Source: Pseudotabrizicola formosa
GTDB taxonomy: Bacteria; Pseudomonadota; Alphaproteobacteria; Rhodobacterales; Rhodobacteraceae
DNA length: 64,000 nucleotides
Assembly (NCBI RefSeq): GCF_002900965.1
Contig: NZ_PJOM01000002.1
Span: forward strand, 1,364,001-1,428,000
Direction: 5' to 3'
This document shows, one piece after another, positions 55,284 through 63,755 of this stretch. Position numbers and translations under genes: made by a program. The stretch's first letter is position 1, and each line of letters opens with the position of its first letter. The notes below the pieces were generated by a model. It saw only the letters and a program-made list of their open reading frames with translations. It did no database searches and was not told where the DNA came from.

Positions 55284-56401
55284 GCCTGCGCACCAGCACC
55301 AGGACGGGCGCGGGCATAGGCCTGCCAGTCGGGCGAGGCCGCGAAATGTGCCTCCCAGCCGCGCGTCAGCGCCTTTTGCAACAGCAGCTCGAACCCATGG
55401 GTGCAAAGCTCTGCCAGCGGCAGGGCGCGCAAGGAAGGGTCATCGCGGTGGCGGTGCAGCTGGCCAATGCCCGCCATCAGTGCGATCACCGGGGTGACCG
55501 TGGCATCCTCTGCCGCACCGATCAGGGCGTAGGTCAGCGCGGTAAGGCCGTGCAGGGATGTGGGATACAGCGGCCAGCGATCCTGCGGCTTTGCCGCGAT
55601 CATCTCATCCACCCGGACGCTGGCGGCGATATCGGCCAGCACCAGCGCGAATTCGGCCGCCGGGGCCTCGCCCACCGTGCCTGCGATCATCACATCGCGC
55701 AGACGCCGGTCCGGCACCGACTGCACAATCGCGCTGACCCGCGCCCAGGATCGGGGGGTGCAGGCAATCAGCTGGCCGCGCTGCAACGTATCGGCGGTGG
55801 TTTCCAGCAAGTCCGGCCTTGCGCGCAGGAAGGCGGGGATGGCCGGGTGCAGGCGCTGTGGAAGGGCGTAGTTTTCCACCCAGTCCTGGGCCGTGGCGCG
55901 CAAGGACAGGTGGATCAGCCGGTCGGACAAAGCGGTGCCCATCTCATAGGCGATTGCCCCATCCTCCGGCCCGTTGCCCGCGGCGACCACAAGGCAATTG
56001 TCCGGCAGCAGATGACGCCCGACCCGACGTTCCTGCAACAGCCCATAGACCGTGGGTTGCAGCGCGGGCGGGGCTGCGGTCAACTCATCCAGAAACAGCA
56101 CAGATGGCTGGGCCGGATCATCGGGCAGGTCTTCGGGCCGGTACCAGACAGTGCGCTGTGTGGCATGGTCGTAATAGGGCAGGCCGCGCAGATCCTGCGG
56201 CTCGATCGTGGTCAGGCGCAGGTCGAACAGGCGCGCGCCGATGCGGGTGGCCAAGGCCTGCACGATCTCGGTCTTGCCGATGCCGGGGCGGCCGTGCAGC
56301 ATCCAGGACGCCGTCAGCCCGCCTGCGGCCTGTGTCTGCCAGCCGTGCCAGAGCACGGCAGCGGCCTCGCCGGTGGTGACCGGCATGGTGTTGACGGACA
56401 T
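55280..56401 (-). CDS. MoxR-type AAA+ ATPase
   Basis: 373 residues. Walker A is GRPGIGKTEIVQALATRIG, Walker B PSVLFLDELTAAPPALQPTVY, sensor 1 VVAAGNGPED and arginine finger region GTALSDRLIHLSL. GGGAGAAG stands before the ATG. It is the upstream partner of the VWA/DUF2201 gene, and follows tonB by 57 bases on the same strand. The typical MoxR role is remodelling of a client complex, unidentified here. Confidence 0.88.
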   Translation of the reverse strand: MSVNTMPVTTGEAAAVLWHGWQTQAAGGLTASWMLHGRPGIGKTEIVQALATRIGARLFDLRLTTIEPQDLRGLPYYDHATQRTVWYRPEDLPDDPAQPSVLFLDELTAAPPALQPTVYGLLQERRVGRHLLPDNCLVVAAGNGPEDGAIAYEMGTALSDRLIHLSLRATAQDWVENYALPQRLHPAIPAFLRARPDLLETTADTLQRGQLIACTPRSWARVSAIVQSVPDRRLRDVMIAGTVGEAPAAEFALVLADIAASVRVDEMIAAKPQDRWPLYPTSLHGLTALTYALIGAAEDATVTPVIALMAGIGQLHRHRDDPSLRALPLAELCTHGFELLLQKALTRGWEAHFAASPDWQAYARARPGAGAQA

Positions 56402-56458
56402 GATCTTCTCCCTTTGGGCTGACATAGGCGCGCGGCGGCATCCGGCAAGCGCGCGCGG

Positions 56459-57358
56459 TCAGCGCTGGAAGGTCATCGGCAAGGTGAAGGAATAGCTGGC
56501 ATCGGTCAGGCCCGCCGGGGCCGGCGGCAACCGGGCTGACTGGACCGCCCGGAGCGCTGCCTGATCCAGCGCGGCATTGCCGGAAGAGGCCACGACACCG
56601 ACCCCCGCCAACTGGCCCGAACGGCTGACCGTCAGCCGCACGGTCACCGTGCCCGACGCGCCGCGCGCCGCAGCGGGAAAGGCCTTGCGACGCTCGATCC
56701 GGCTGCGGATGGTGGCACCCCAACCCGCCTTGAGATCATTCACCTGCGCCGTGGACCGTGTGGCCGCCTGTGCACTGCCGCTGTTGCCCGCCTGCGCGCC
56801 GCCGCCGCTGCCAGCAGCGCGCTGCGCGGCCTGCCCGTCAGACGGGGCCCGGCGGGACGGTTTGGCTGCGGCTTTCGGGGCCTCGGACCGGGGTGGCTGT
56901 GCTGCGGATTTGGCCAGATCCGCGGGGCGCGCTTTGGGCCGATGGTCCGGCACTGGCTCCGGGTCCGTTTCGGGCAGCGGGTCCGGTTCTGGGGGGGGTG
57001 GGGGCGGCAGGCGGATGTCGGCGCTCGGCGGGGCCTCGGCCATGTCTGGCAGGGCCATGGCCTCTGGCGCGGGCATCGCGGGCGGAGCTGGTTCTGCCGC
57101 CGGGGACAATGAAGGGGGTGTGTCGGGTTGGACGGGCGGGGTCAACGCGGCCACCGGTGCGGGGTCCGGTGTGGGCGGACGGTCCCAGGCGCTGATCAGA
57201 TCGGCCAGCACCGCATCGGCGGCCTGCAGCGACACCAGATCGCTGCCCCCTGCCCCGGCAGACATTGCCCCTGCCGGTGGCGGGCGGATGGCAAAGGCCG
57301 CGACATGCAGCCCGAGAGCCAAGGCAAGGGCAAGGCCGGCGTGCAGACGCGCGCTCAT
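56459..57358 (-). CDS. TonB-type energy transducer
   Basis: 299 residues with an N-terminal anchor (RLHAGLALALALGLHVAAFA), a Pro/Glu-rich periplasmic span (residues about 85-190; LPPPPPPEPDPLPETDPEPV) and a C-terminal TonB domain: RIERRKAFPAAARGASGTVTVRLTVSRSGQLAGVGVVASSGNA and LDQAALRAVQSARLPPAP. It overlaps the end of the second exbD by four bases. No TonB-dependent receptor is in the window. Confidence 0.92.
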   Translation of the reverse strand: MSARLHAGLALALALGLHVAAFAIRPPPAGAMSAGAGGSDLVSLQAADAVLADLISAWDRPPTPDPAPVAALTPPVQPDTPPSLSPAAEPAPPAMPAPEAMALPDMAEAPPSADIRLPPPPPPEPDPLPETDPEPVPDHRPKARPADLAKSAAQPPRSEAPKAAAKPSRRAPSDGQAAQRAAGSGGGAQAGNSGSAQAATRSTAQVNDLKAGWGATIRSRIERRKAFPAAARGASGTVTVRLTVSRSGQLAGVGVVASSGNAALDQAALRAVQSARLPPAPAGLTDASYSFTLPMTFQR

Positions 57359-57777
57359 GGGTTTGCCATGGGCTGGGCCACCAGTTCGATCTGCGCAAAG
57401 CCAAGCGGCGACAGGCGGGGCAGGATCTGTGCCAGACGCGCTGCGGGCAGGGCCGCGTCGGCGCGCAGTGTCAGGCGGGGGGGGGACGCTGCGCAATCCG
57501 TTCGCGCGCAATGGTCACTGCGGGCCGCCTTGATGGCGGCAAGGGCCGGGTCATCCAGCAGGTCGCGGTAGCCGAGCTGACCATCGGCCCCGATGAACAG
57601 GGTGAACTCTCCCTGCGCTTCGGCCTCTGCCTGCGCTTGTGGTGGGGTTACAGCAAAAGGCTCTGGCGGGGTGAGCCGGGCAGAGATCAGGAAAAAGATC
57701 AGCAGCAGGAAGACCACATTGATCATCGGCAGCAGGTTTTCCTGCGCGGGCCGACGAGGGGGGGGCGAAAAGTCCAC
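57355..57777 (-). CDS. ExbD/TolR-type protein with Asn in place of the conserved Asp
   Basis: 140 residues with one membrane helix (LPMINVVFLLLIFFLISARL) and a periplasmic beta-alpha domain. The residue that is Asp in proton-conducting ExbD/TolR is Asn here (codon AAT on the minus strand, 57718-57720, residue 20). The neighbour keeps Asp at the same number. Paired ExbDs of this sort may form the heterodimer inside one ExbB pentamer. Five bases separate it from the upstream exbD. Confidence 0.88.
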   Translation of the reverse strand: MDFSPPPRRPAQENLLPMINVVFLLLIFFLISARLTPPEPFAVTPPQAQAEAEAQGEFTLFIGADGQLGYRDLLDDPALAAIKAARSDHCARTDCAASPPRLTLRADAALPAARLAQILPRLSPLGFAQIELVAQPMANP

Positions 57778-57781
57778 CGCG

Positions 57782-58159
57782 CTACTCGACGAGAACCAGA
57801 CGGGTAAAGCCCGCGCCCGTCAGCCGGTCCATCACCGCGACCAGAGCCTGCAGATCAGCCCCGTCGCCTGCCCGCAGGATGATGGCATCGGCCGGACTGT
57901 CGGTCAGGCTTTGCAACGCCCCGGCAAGAGCCTCGGGCGCAATCTCGACCCCGTTCAGGCGCAGGCTGTCGCCCGCCAGATCTATCAGCCGCGGCGGGCC
58001 GGAATAGGCGCCGCCGCCGCCTGCCACCGACAAGGGCAAGGCCCGGTCGGTGCCAAAGCGCGACGCCAGCATGAAAAACACCAGCAGCAGGAAGACCACG
58101 TCGATCATCGGCGTCAGGTTGGGCCGCCTGCGCGCACGCTCTGTGCCAAAGGACATCAT
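57782..58159 (-). CDS. ExbD/TolR-type biopolymer transporter
   Basis: 125 residues. The N-terminus ERARRRPNLTPMIDVVFLLLV has the Arg-rich cytoplasmic start and the conserved Asp (residue 20, codon GAC at 58100-58102) in the membrane helix, essential in the family for proton-driven rotation. The periplasmic part ends LVAVMDRLTGAGFTRLVLVE. It overlaps exbB's end by four bases. Confidence 0.92.
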   Translation of the reverse strand: MMSFGTERARRRPNLTPMIDVVFLLLVFFMLASRFGTDRALPLSVAGGGGAYSGPPRLIDLAGDSLRLNGVEIAPEALAGALQSLTDSPADAIILRAGDGADLQALVAVMDRLTGAGFTRLVLVE

Positions 58160-58878
58160 TCGGCTGCGCGCCGGACAGCGATTGGATCAGCTGGCACCAC
58201 GCGCGCGCCGTGCAGGATACGGGTCGCCGAATCCTCCATGTCATGGCGCAAGCCGTCGACGACGCTTTCGAACCATGTCAGCGCGACCGAGGCCGGGATC
58301 GCGACCGCCATACCCGCGGCGGTGGTCAAAAGCGCCTCCCAGATGCCACCGGCAAGGGCGGCAGGGTCGGCGCGCGACCCGGCCTCTTGCAGGGCCTGAA
58401 AGGCGGCGATCATGCCGGTGACAGTGCCCAGCAAGCCCAAAAGCGGCCCGATGGTCGCGGCCAGTTCCAGCCCGCGCAAACCGGCACGGGCCCGGGCCAG
58501 CAGGCTGCGCGCGACGCGGGCGGTTTCCGCCTCTGCCGCATTCGGGTCCAGTGCGGGGTTCATTGCCGCCTGCATGGCGGCCAATGCCAGACGGGCGCGC
58601 AAGGATTTGCGCCTGTCCAGCACCGCCATCGCCGCATCGGTCTGGCCTTTGGCCCAGAGATCCAGCGCGCGGGCCGTGTGGCCGCCGCCAGACCAGGTGC
58701 CAAAGGACAACAGGCGCATCACCTTCCACAGGATCAAGGCGATGGTCAGGATGGACAGCACCGCAATGGCCCACATGGCCGGGCCACCCATGGCAATGAA
58801 ACCGACCATGTCACCGAAAGCATCGGATAGCGGAGCGGAAACAGGGGTGGCGACTTCGGTCGCGATCTGGTCTTCCAT
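58156..58878 (-). CDS. MotA/TolQ/ExbB-type proton channel
   Basis: 240 residues, three membrane helices (MWAIAVLSILTIALILWKVM; LELAATIGPLLGLLGTVTGMIAAFQALQ; WEALLTTAAGMAVAIPASVALTWF). The central signature is ATIGPLLGLLGTVTGMIAAF. It drives TonB with the ExbD partners. The gene opens the exbB-exbD-exbD-tonB set; the 138 bases upstream hold the likely promoter. Confidence 0.93.
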   Translation of the reverse strand: MEDQIATEVATPVSAPLSDAFGDMVGFIAMGGPAMWAIAVLSILTIALILWKVMRLLSFGTWSGGGHTARALDLWAKGQTDAAMAVLDRRKSLRARLALAAMQAAMNPALDPNAAEAETARVARSLLARARAGLRGLELAATIGPLLGLLGTVTGMIAAFQALQEAGSRADPAALAGGIWEALLTTAAGMAVAIPASVALTWFESVVDGLRHDMEDSATRILHGARVVPADPIAVRRAAE

Positions 58879-59016
58879 GGCGTCTCACTTGGTCTGGGAA
58901 AGACGGATCTGGGTGAGGGATGCCTGCCCGGCCTGCATGGCCTACATCGGACATTCCGGCGGCGGATACAACGGCTTTTTGGCGCGTTGGCTTCGCCCCT
59001 GCTCAGATGGAGGGTG

Positions 59017-60573
59017 TCAGAAGTCGGTCGGCGCACCGCCCTCTTGCTTGCGGCGGGCCACAAAACGGCCAAGCTCTTCGCGGGCGGTATCAGCCATTTC
59101 GGGCGGTTCGAATTCGGCCAGGATCTGCTTGTAGATCCGGTGGGCACGTTCGGGCGTCCAGTGCGCCCCATCGGCAGCCCAAGCCTCATAATTGCGCCAG
59201 TCGCTGGCGAAAGGGGCGTAGAACGCGGTCTGATAGCGGTCTTGCGTGTGTTGGCACCCGAAGTAATGCCCACCTGCCCCCACCTCACGGATGGCATCAA
59301 GGGCGATGTCATCGGCGCTGGTGGCAAAGGTGGCCTCCTCGAAGTAGCGCTGGATCATCTGCAACACCTCGCAATCCATCACGAATTTTTCAGGGGATGC
59401 AATCAGCCCACCCTCTAGCCAGCCCGCTGCGTGATAGACAAGGTTGGTGCGAGATTGCACAGCGGCCCAAAGGCTGTTCGAGGTTTCCCACATCGACTGG
59501 CCATCGGGCACATTGGCGGCACAGACGCCAGAAGAACGCAGCGGCAACCCGTAGAACCGCACCAGTTGGCCGGTCATCTGGGTCGCACGCATGTATTCGG
59601 GCGTGCCAAAGGCGGGGGCACCCGATTTCATGTCGACATTGCTGGTGAATGTGCCGATCGCGACCGGGCAACCGGGGTTGATGTATTGCAGCAAGGCAAT
59701 CGCGGCGAGCGCCTCGGCCAAGGACAGCGCCACAGCACCCGCCATGGTGACCGGGGCCATCGCGCCTGCCAGGGTGAAAGGGGTCACGATCACCGGTTGG
59801 CCGCGCCGGGCCATGCGCATGGCACCGTCCAGCATCGGGTAATCGTGTTTCAGCGGGCTGACCGAGTTGATATTGGTGAACATGCGCGGGCTTGCGTCAA
59901 ATTCAGAGGGCGTCAGGCCAGCGGCGATGCGGACCATCTCCATCACATCCTCGACCCGTTCGGCCCCCAGCGAATAGGCGTGCACCACCTTGTCGGTCAG
60001 GGTCAGCTGTTCGTAGAGACAGTCCAGATGGCGCACCCCCGCATGCACATCGACCGGTTCCACCGGATAGCCGCCGTTCAGGTGGATGCAGTTGAAATAT
60101 TGGGTCAGCTTGGTAAATTCGCGGAATGTCGCCATATCGCCTGAACGTTTCCCACGTTCCAGATCCCAGGCATTGGGAGGGGAGGAGACATTGCCGAACA
60201 GCATATGCTGACCGCCCATGACCACCTTCCGGGCGGGGTTGCGCGGGGTTATGGAGAAGCTGTCGGGCGCGTGGCCCAGCATTTCCATCACAAAGGACTC
60301 ATCCATGCGGACATTGGTGCCGTTGACGCGGCAGCCTGCCCTGCGCAGGATCTCGACTGCCTCGGGGTTGAGAAATTCGATGCCGATGTCGGACAGGATG
60401 CTCATGGCACCCCGATGGATGCGCTGGACACCTTCGGCATCCAGGGGTTCGGTGGGGCGATCAGGGTTGACTGGAATGCGCCAGGGCATCTGGTCGATGA
60501 CGGCGGATCCTGCCCGCGCCTTGTTGCCAGCCCGCCCGCCGGCGCGGCGCTTGCGATCCTGAATATCCGTCAT
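59017..60573 (-). CDS. Trimethylamine methyltransferase-family protein without pyrrolysine
   Basis: 518 residues of the MttB family: a Lys/Arg-rich start, then RIHRGAMSILSDIGIEFLNPEAV, MGGQHMLFGNVSSPPN and a central barrel with GCPVAIGTFTSNVDMKSG and DGQSMWETSNSLWAAVQSRTNLVYHAAGWLEGGL. No in-frame TAG is present where Pyl sits in true MttB. Non-Pyl members include glycine betaine methyltransferase (MtgB), which uses a corrinoid protein; none is encoded nearby. Substrate unproven. Confidence 0.9.
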   Translation of the reverse strand: MTDIQDRKRRAGGRAGNKARAGSAVIDQMPWRIPVNPDRPTEPLDAEGVQRIHRGAMSILSDIGIEFLNPEAVEILRRAGCRVNGTNVRMDESFVMEMLGHAPDSFSITPRNPARKVVMGGQHMLFGNVSSPPNAWDLERGKRSGDMATFREFTKLTQYFNCIHLNGGYPVEPVDVHAGVRHLDCLYEQLTLTDKVVHAYSLGAERVEDVMEMVRIAAGLTPSEFDASPRMFTNINSVSPLKHDYPMLDGAMRMARRGQPVIVTPFTLAGAMAPVTMAGAVALSLAEALAAIALLQYINPGCPVAIGTFTSNVDMKSGAPAFGTPEYMRATQMTGQLVRFYGLPLRSSGVCAANVPDGQSMWETSNSLWAAVQSRTNLVYHAAGWLEGGLIASPEKFVMDCEVLQMIQRYFEEATFATSADDIALDAIREVGAGGHYFGCQHTQDRYQTAFYAPFASDWRNYEAWAADGAHWTPERAHRIYKQILAEFEPPEMADTAREELGRFVARRKQEGGAPTDF

Positions 60574-60667
60574 CCCGCCTCCTTTGACCCGACCGGGCCG
60601 TCTGGGGGCAGGATGGACGAAAGCCGCTCGGGGCGCGCCATTCAGCGGCGACGTTTATGCGTCGTTT

Positions 60668-61360
60668 TCAAGCCGCGTGTCCGGCCAGCCATCCGGTCAG
60701 CGCGCCGATATCAGGCAAAACCACATCGGCGTGCGGTGCGAGATCGTCTTCGGTGGCGATGCCGGTCAGCACGGCGATACACAGCATGCCCGCTGCCCGC
60801 CCGGCATGCAGATCATGCAGGCTGTCGCCGACCATGGCGATGCGTGCCGGGTCCAGCCCAGTCGCATGGGCGAAGGCCAGGCACATGCCGGGACCAGGCT
60901 TGGCCCCATGGCCGGAATCGTAGCCGGCAATGAAATCAAACAATTCGGTCAGGTCATGCGCGGCCAGATGCGCCCTGGCCGGCACTTCGGTGTCATTGGT
61001 TGCCAAGCCGATGCGCAGACCGCTGGCGCGCAGCGATTGCAGCAGCGGACGCAGCGGCACGGCGGGCACCATCACCGCATGGGCCGCGGCGGCATTGATG
61101 TGCTGCGCGATCCCGGCCACAGTCTGGCCAGGCAGATGCGGGGCAAGCGCCGCGGCAATGTCGTTGGCGGTGGCCGCGATCACCGGGCTATCCGCCGCAA
61201 AGGTTTTCGTGGGAAGGTCGTAGCCAATGGCATCTGCCATGGCCGTTGCATGCTCTGGATCGCGGGCCAAGGTTTTCAGCAGCGTTTCCGCCCAGCCGCC
61301 CCAGCTGCGACGGAAATCGAACAATGTGCCGTCCTTGTCGAAAATCACGCCGTCAATCAT
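60668..61360 (-). CDS. HAD-superfamily phosphatase (phosphoglycolate phosphatase-like)
   Basis: 230 residues. Motif I is GVIFDKDGTLFDF (nucleophile Asp), motif II GLATND, motif III Lys in GHGAKPGPGMCLAF and motif IV MVGDSLHDLHAG. A C1-type cap lies in residues about 16-85. The start MIDGVIF has AAAGGGA upstream; an earlier ATG at 61387 overlaps the DUF3572 stop and is less likely. Confidence 0.88.
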   Translation of the reverse strand: MIDGVIFDKDGTLFDFRRSWGGWAETLLKTLARDPEHATAMADAIGYDLPTKTFAADSPVIAATANDIAAALAPHLPGQTVAGIAQHINAAAAHAVMVPAVPLRPLLQSLRASGLRIGLATNDTEVPARAHLAAHDLTELFDFIAGYDSGHGAKPGPGMCLAFAHATGLDPARIAMVGDSLHDLHAGRAAGMLCIAVLTGIATEDDLAPHADVVLPDIGALTGWLAGHAA

Positions 61361-61383
61361 GTGCCGGTCCCTTTTTGTGGATG

Positions 61384-61665
61384 TCATGTCCAGTGCAGCG
61401 CCTCGCCCCCGGGAAGTGCGGCGCGGGCGCGCATCGGCGCGTCATACCGCAGGCCGGTGGCATCGCAAAAGGCCATAATCCACGCATCATCCGTTAACAG
61501 AAAATCCAGCACCGAGCCCAGAAACTCTGGCTCGGTCGCGCGGCTGCGCAACGTGTCGGCGGAAATCCCGGTCGAGCCGAGGAAGACCGGAAGCAGATCT
61601 TCGTGACCTGCAAGCCAGGCAAGTGCCTGCAAAGCCAGTGTTTCGGCGGATTCCTGCTGAGACAA
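61384..61665 (-). CDS. DUF3572 family protein
   Basis: 93 residues: SQQESAETLALQALAWLAGH, then EDLLPVFLGSTGISADTLRSR and FLGSVLDFLLTDDAWIMAFCDATGL. This is the DUF3572 pattern seen in alphaproteobacteria, function unknown. I start it at TTG 61665, with AGGAA at the right distance; frames from 61866 would run into the diguanylate cyclase gene. It probably shares a transcript with the HAD gene (23-base gap). Confidence 0.8.
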   Translation of the reverse strand: MSQQESAETLALQALAWLAGHEDLLPVFLGSTGISADTLRSRATEPEFLGSVLDFLLTDDAWIMAFCDATGLRYDAPMRARAALPGGEALHWT

Positions 61666-61804
61666 GACGGAGTTCCTGACGTTTTTTGTCAAACTATAGC
61701 GTATTTTAGGATAAGTGAATGAAAACCAGTATTGCTTTTTCAAGGATTTCTTAACCAACTGGTAGGATAAATTGACGTCATATACTCGTCTCAGGCGGAG
61801 TGAC

Positions 61805-63202
61805 ATGGACGGCAGGATCCTTATCATCGATGACGTCGCGACAAACAGGATTGTCCTGAAGGTCAAACTTGGCGCGGCTTCCTACCATCCGATCATCGCT
61901 TGCGGGGGTGTGGAAGGCCTGCGCCTGGCGCGCAGATGTGTGCCGGATCTGATCATGCTTGATCTGATGCTTCCCGATCTGCCGGGCTTTGATGTGCTGC
62001 GCGAATTGCGCAGTGACCCTGTGACCCGTGATGTTCCCGTCATCGTGATGACATCCTCGACCACTTTGGAAGACCGGCTTGCCGCATTGGAAGCTGGGGC
62101 AGATGATGTATTTATCAAGCCCTATGATGACGATCTGATGATGGCGCGTCTGCGCAATCTGCTGCGCAGCCGTCAGGATCTGGCCGATCTGACCGACGCA
62201 CATGACGGCAGGCTGTTCGGCATGGCCGAGCCGGAGGCGGAATTTCAGCAGCCCGGCCATCTGGCGCTGGTGACCGAATGGCCGCAACGGGCGCAGCAGC
62301 TGCGCCGGGATCTGGCACCGCTGATGCGTGACACGATCTCGGTGCTGACACATGACACGGTGCTGTCCGAGACCCAGCCGGCGGCGCGTACACCCGATAT
62401 CTATCTGATTGATGTCGACTATCTTCAGTCAGAACGCGGCCTGCGTCTGCTGTCTGACCTGCGCAGCCGCGCCGCGACCCGGCATGCCGGGATCTGCCTG
62501 ATTGCAGGGGCGGTGGTGCAAAGTCACATGATCATGGCTCTTGATCTGGGTGCCAATGACGTTCTGAACAGCGGCATGACGCTTGCGGAAATCGCGCTGC
62601 GGCTGCGGGCGGTGCTGCGCAGCAAGCGGCGGGCCGATCTGCGGCGCGAACAGGTGCAGGACGGGCTGCGCCTGGCGATGATCGATCCCCTCACCGGATT
62701 GTTCAATCGCCGCTATGCTTCGGCGCGGATGATGGTCATGGCGGCACGCAGTGAAAGGGACGGTCGCCCCCTGGCGGTGATGGTGGCCGATATCGACCGC
62801 TTCAAGGCAGTGAATGATCAGTACGGCCATGCCGTGGGCGACGATGTCCTGATCGAAGTCGGTCACCGGCTGGGCTGCAGTCTGCGGGCGGATGATCTGT
62901 TGGCGCGCATCGGTGGAGAGGAATTTCTGATCGCCATGCCCCTGACAACGCCAGAGGAAGCGCAATCCGTCGCCCGCCGTCTGTGTCACGAAGTGGAGCA
63001 GCGGCCCATTCTGGTGGCGGGGGGCGGTGCTCTGAAAATCACCGTATCGATCGGGCTGGCGATGTCGCAATGCCCGGAAAACGGCAGCCTGGGAGCCGAG
63101 GCAGATACGGTCGAAGCCCTGATCGGGCGGGCGGATCAGGCCCTGCTGGCGTCAAAACGGGCGGGCCGCAATCAGGTGACGCTGGCCCGCACCGCGGCAT
63201 GA
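61805..63202 (+). CDS. PleD-like diguanylate cyclase response regulator
   Basis: 465 residues: REC1, residues about 3-120 (RILIIDDVATN; phosphoacceptor Asp in LIMLDLMLPDLPG; Thr MTSST; Lys IKPYDD). A second, degenerate receiver (about 150-285) has YLIDVDYL but no IKP motif. GGDEF domain about 300-460 with ARIGGEEFLIAMP, preceded by RADD, the product-inhibition I-site. It makes c-di-GMP when phosphorylated; the histidine kinase is not adjacent. AGGCGGAGTGAC precedes the ATG. Confidence 0.94.
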   Translation: MDGRILIIDDVATNRIVLKVKLGAASYHPIIACGGVEGLRLARRCVPDLIMLDLMLPDLPGFDVLRELRSDPVTRDVPVIVMTSSTTLEDRLAALEAGADDVFIKPYDDDLMMARLRNLLRSRQDLADLTDAHDGRLFGMAEPEAEFQQPGHLALVTEWPQRAQQLRRDLAPLMRDTISVLTHDTVLSETQPAARTPDIYLIDVDYLQSERGLRLLSDLRSRAATRHAGICLIAGAVVQSHMIMALDLGANDVLNSGMTLAEIALRLRAVLRSKRRADLRREQVQDGLRLAMIDPLTGLFNRRYASARMMVMAARSERDGRPLAVMVADIDRFKAVNDQYGHAVGDDVLIEVGHRLGCSLRADDLLARIGGEEFLIAMPLTTPEEAQSVARRLCHEVEQRPILVAGGGALKITVSIGLAMSQCPENGSLGAEADTVEALIGRADQALLASKRAGRNQVTLARTAA

Positions 63203-63221
63203 TCCGAAGGGCTGTGACAGA

Positions 63222-63755
63222 TCAGTCGCGGCGTGGTGCATCGCCGCGGCCCTTTCTGGCACTCCTGTCCAGCGCCTGCTCCAGCCGGTCCAGAAAGGCT
63301 GCCCGCTCGGGATCTGACATCTGCAGCACCAGCGCGACAAGCGCGTCGCGCCCGGCTTCGGCCCGGGCCGAGAACCGGCTGTTCTGCCGCGCCACAGCCG
63401 CCTGAAACGCGCCCGCATCAAAAGGTGTCGCGCGCAGGGTGGCCAGAACATCGTCGAAATCGGCGCGCATCTGGGCCCGCATCTCGCGCAGGCCCGGCCC
63501 CCGCTCGGACAGGCTGCGCAGCATGGCGCGGCGTTGATCCCGCGTCAGCGCTTCGGTAAAGGGACCAAAGCTCAGGTCGCGCACGGCCGCCGGCGGGCGA
63601 CGGTCGGGATCATGGCCACGCAGGGCCACACCCGCAAATGTGCCCAGCACCGCAAGGTTCAGCGCAAGCGAGACCGCCAGCAGCAGCTTGAGCCCGCGAC
63701 CTGGCGGGCGGGCACTGGCGGAAGCGGAGGAAACGGGGGGCGGCAGGTCGGTCAT
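63222..63755 (-). CDS. Periplasmic CpxP/Spy-like (heavy-metal sensor type) protein
   Basis: 177 residues with a membrane anchor (GLKLLLAVSLALNLAVLGTF) and a helical periplasmic domain that has FTEALTRDQRRAMLRSL, MRAQMRADFDDVLATLRATPFDAGAF and LVALVLQMSDPERAAFLDRLEQ. Such proteins act as chaperones or zinc/copper sensors. Its ATG overlaps the upstream gene's stop. Confidence 0.82.
   Translation of the reverse strand: MTDLPPPVSSASASARPPGRGLKLLLAVSLALNLAVLGTFAGVALRGHDPDRRPPAAVRDLSFGPFTEALTRDQRRAMLRSLSERGPGLREMRAQMRADFDDVLATLRATPFDAGAFQAAVARQNSRFSARAEAGRDALVALVLQMSDPERAAFLDRLEQALDRSARKGRGDAPRRD

Noticed and set aside
61666-61866. N-terminal extension of the DUF3572 gene
   Set aside because: It would overlap the start of the diguanylate cyclase and add a basic, AT-rich stretch that is not family-like; TTG 61665 is better.
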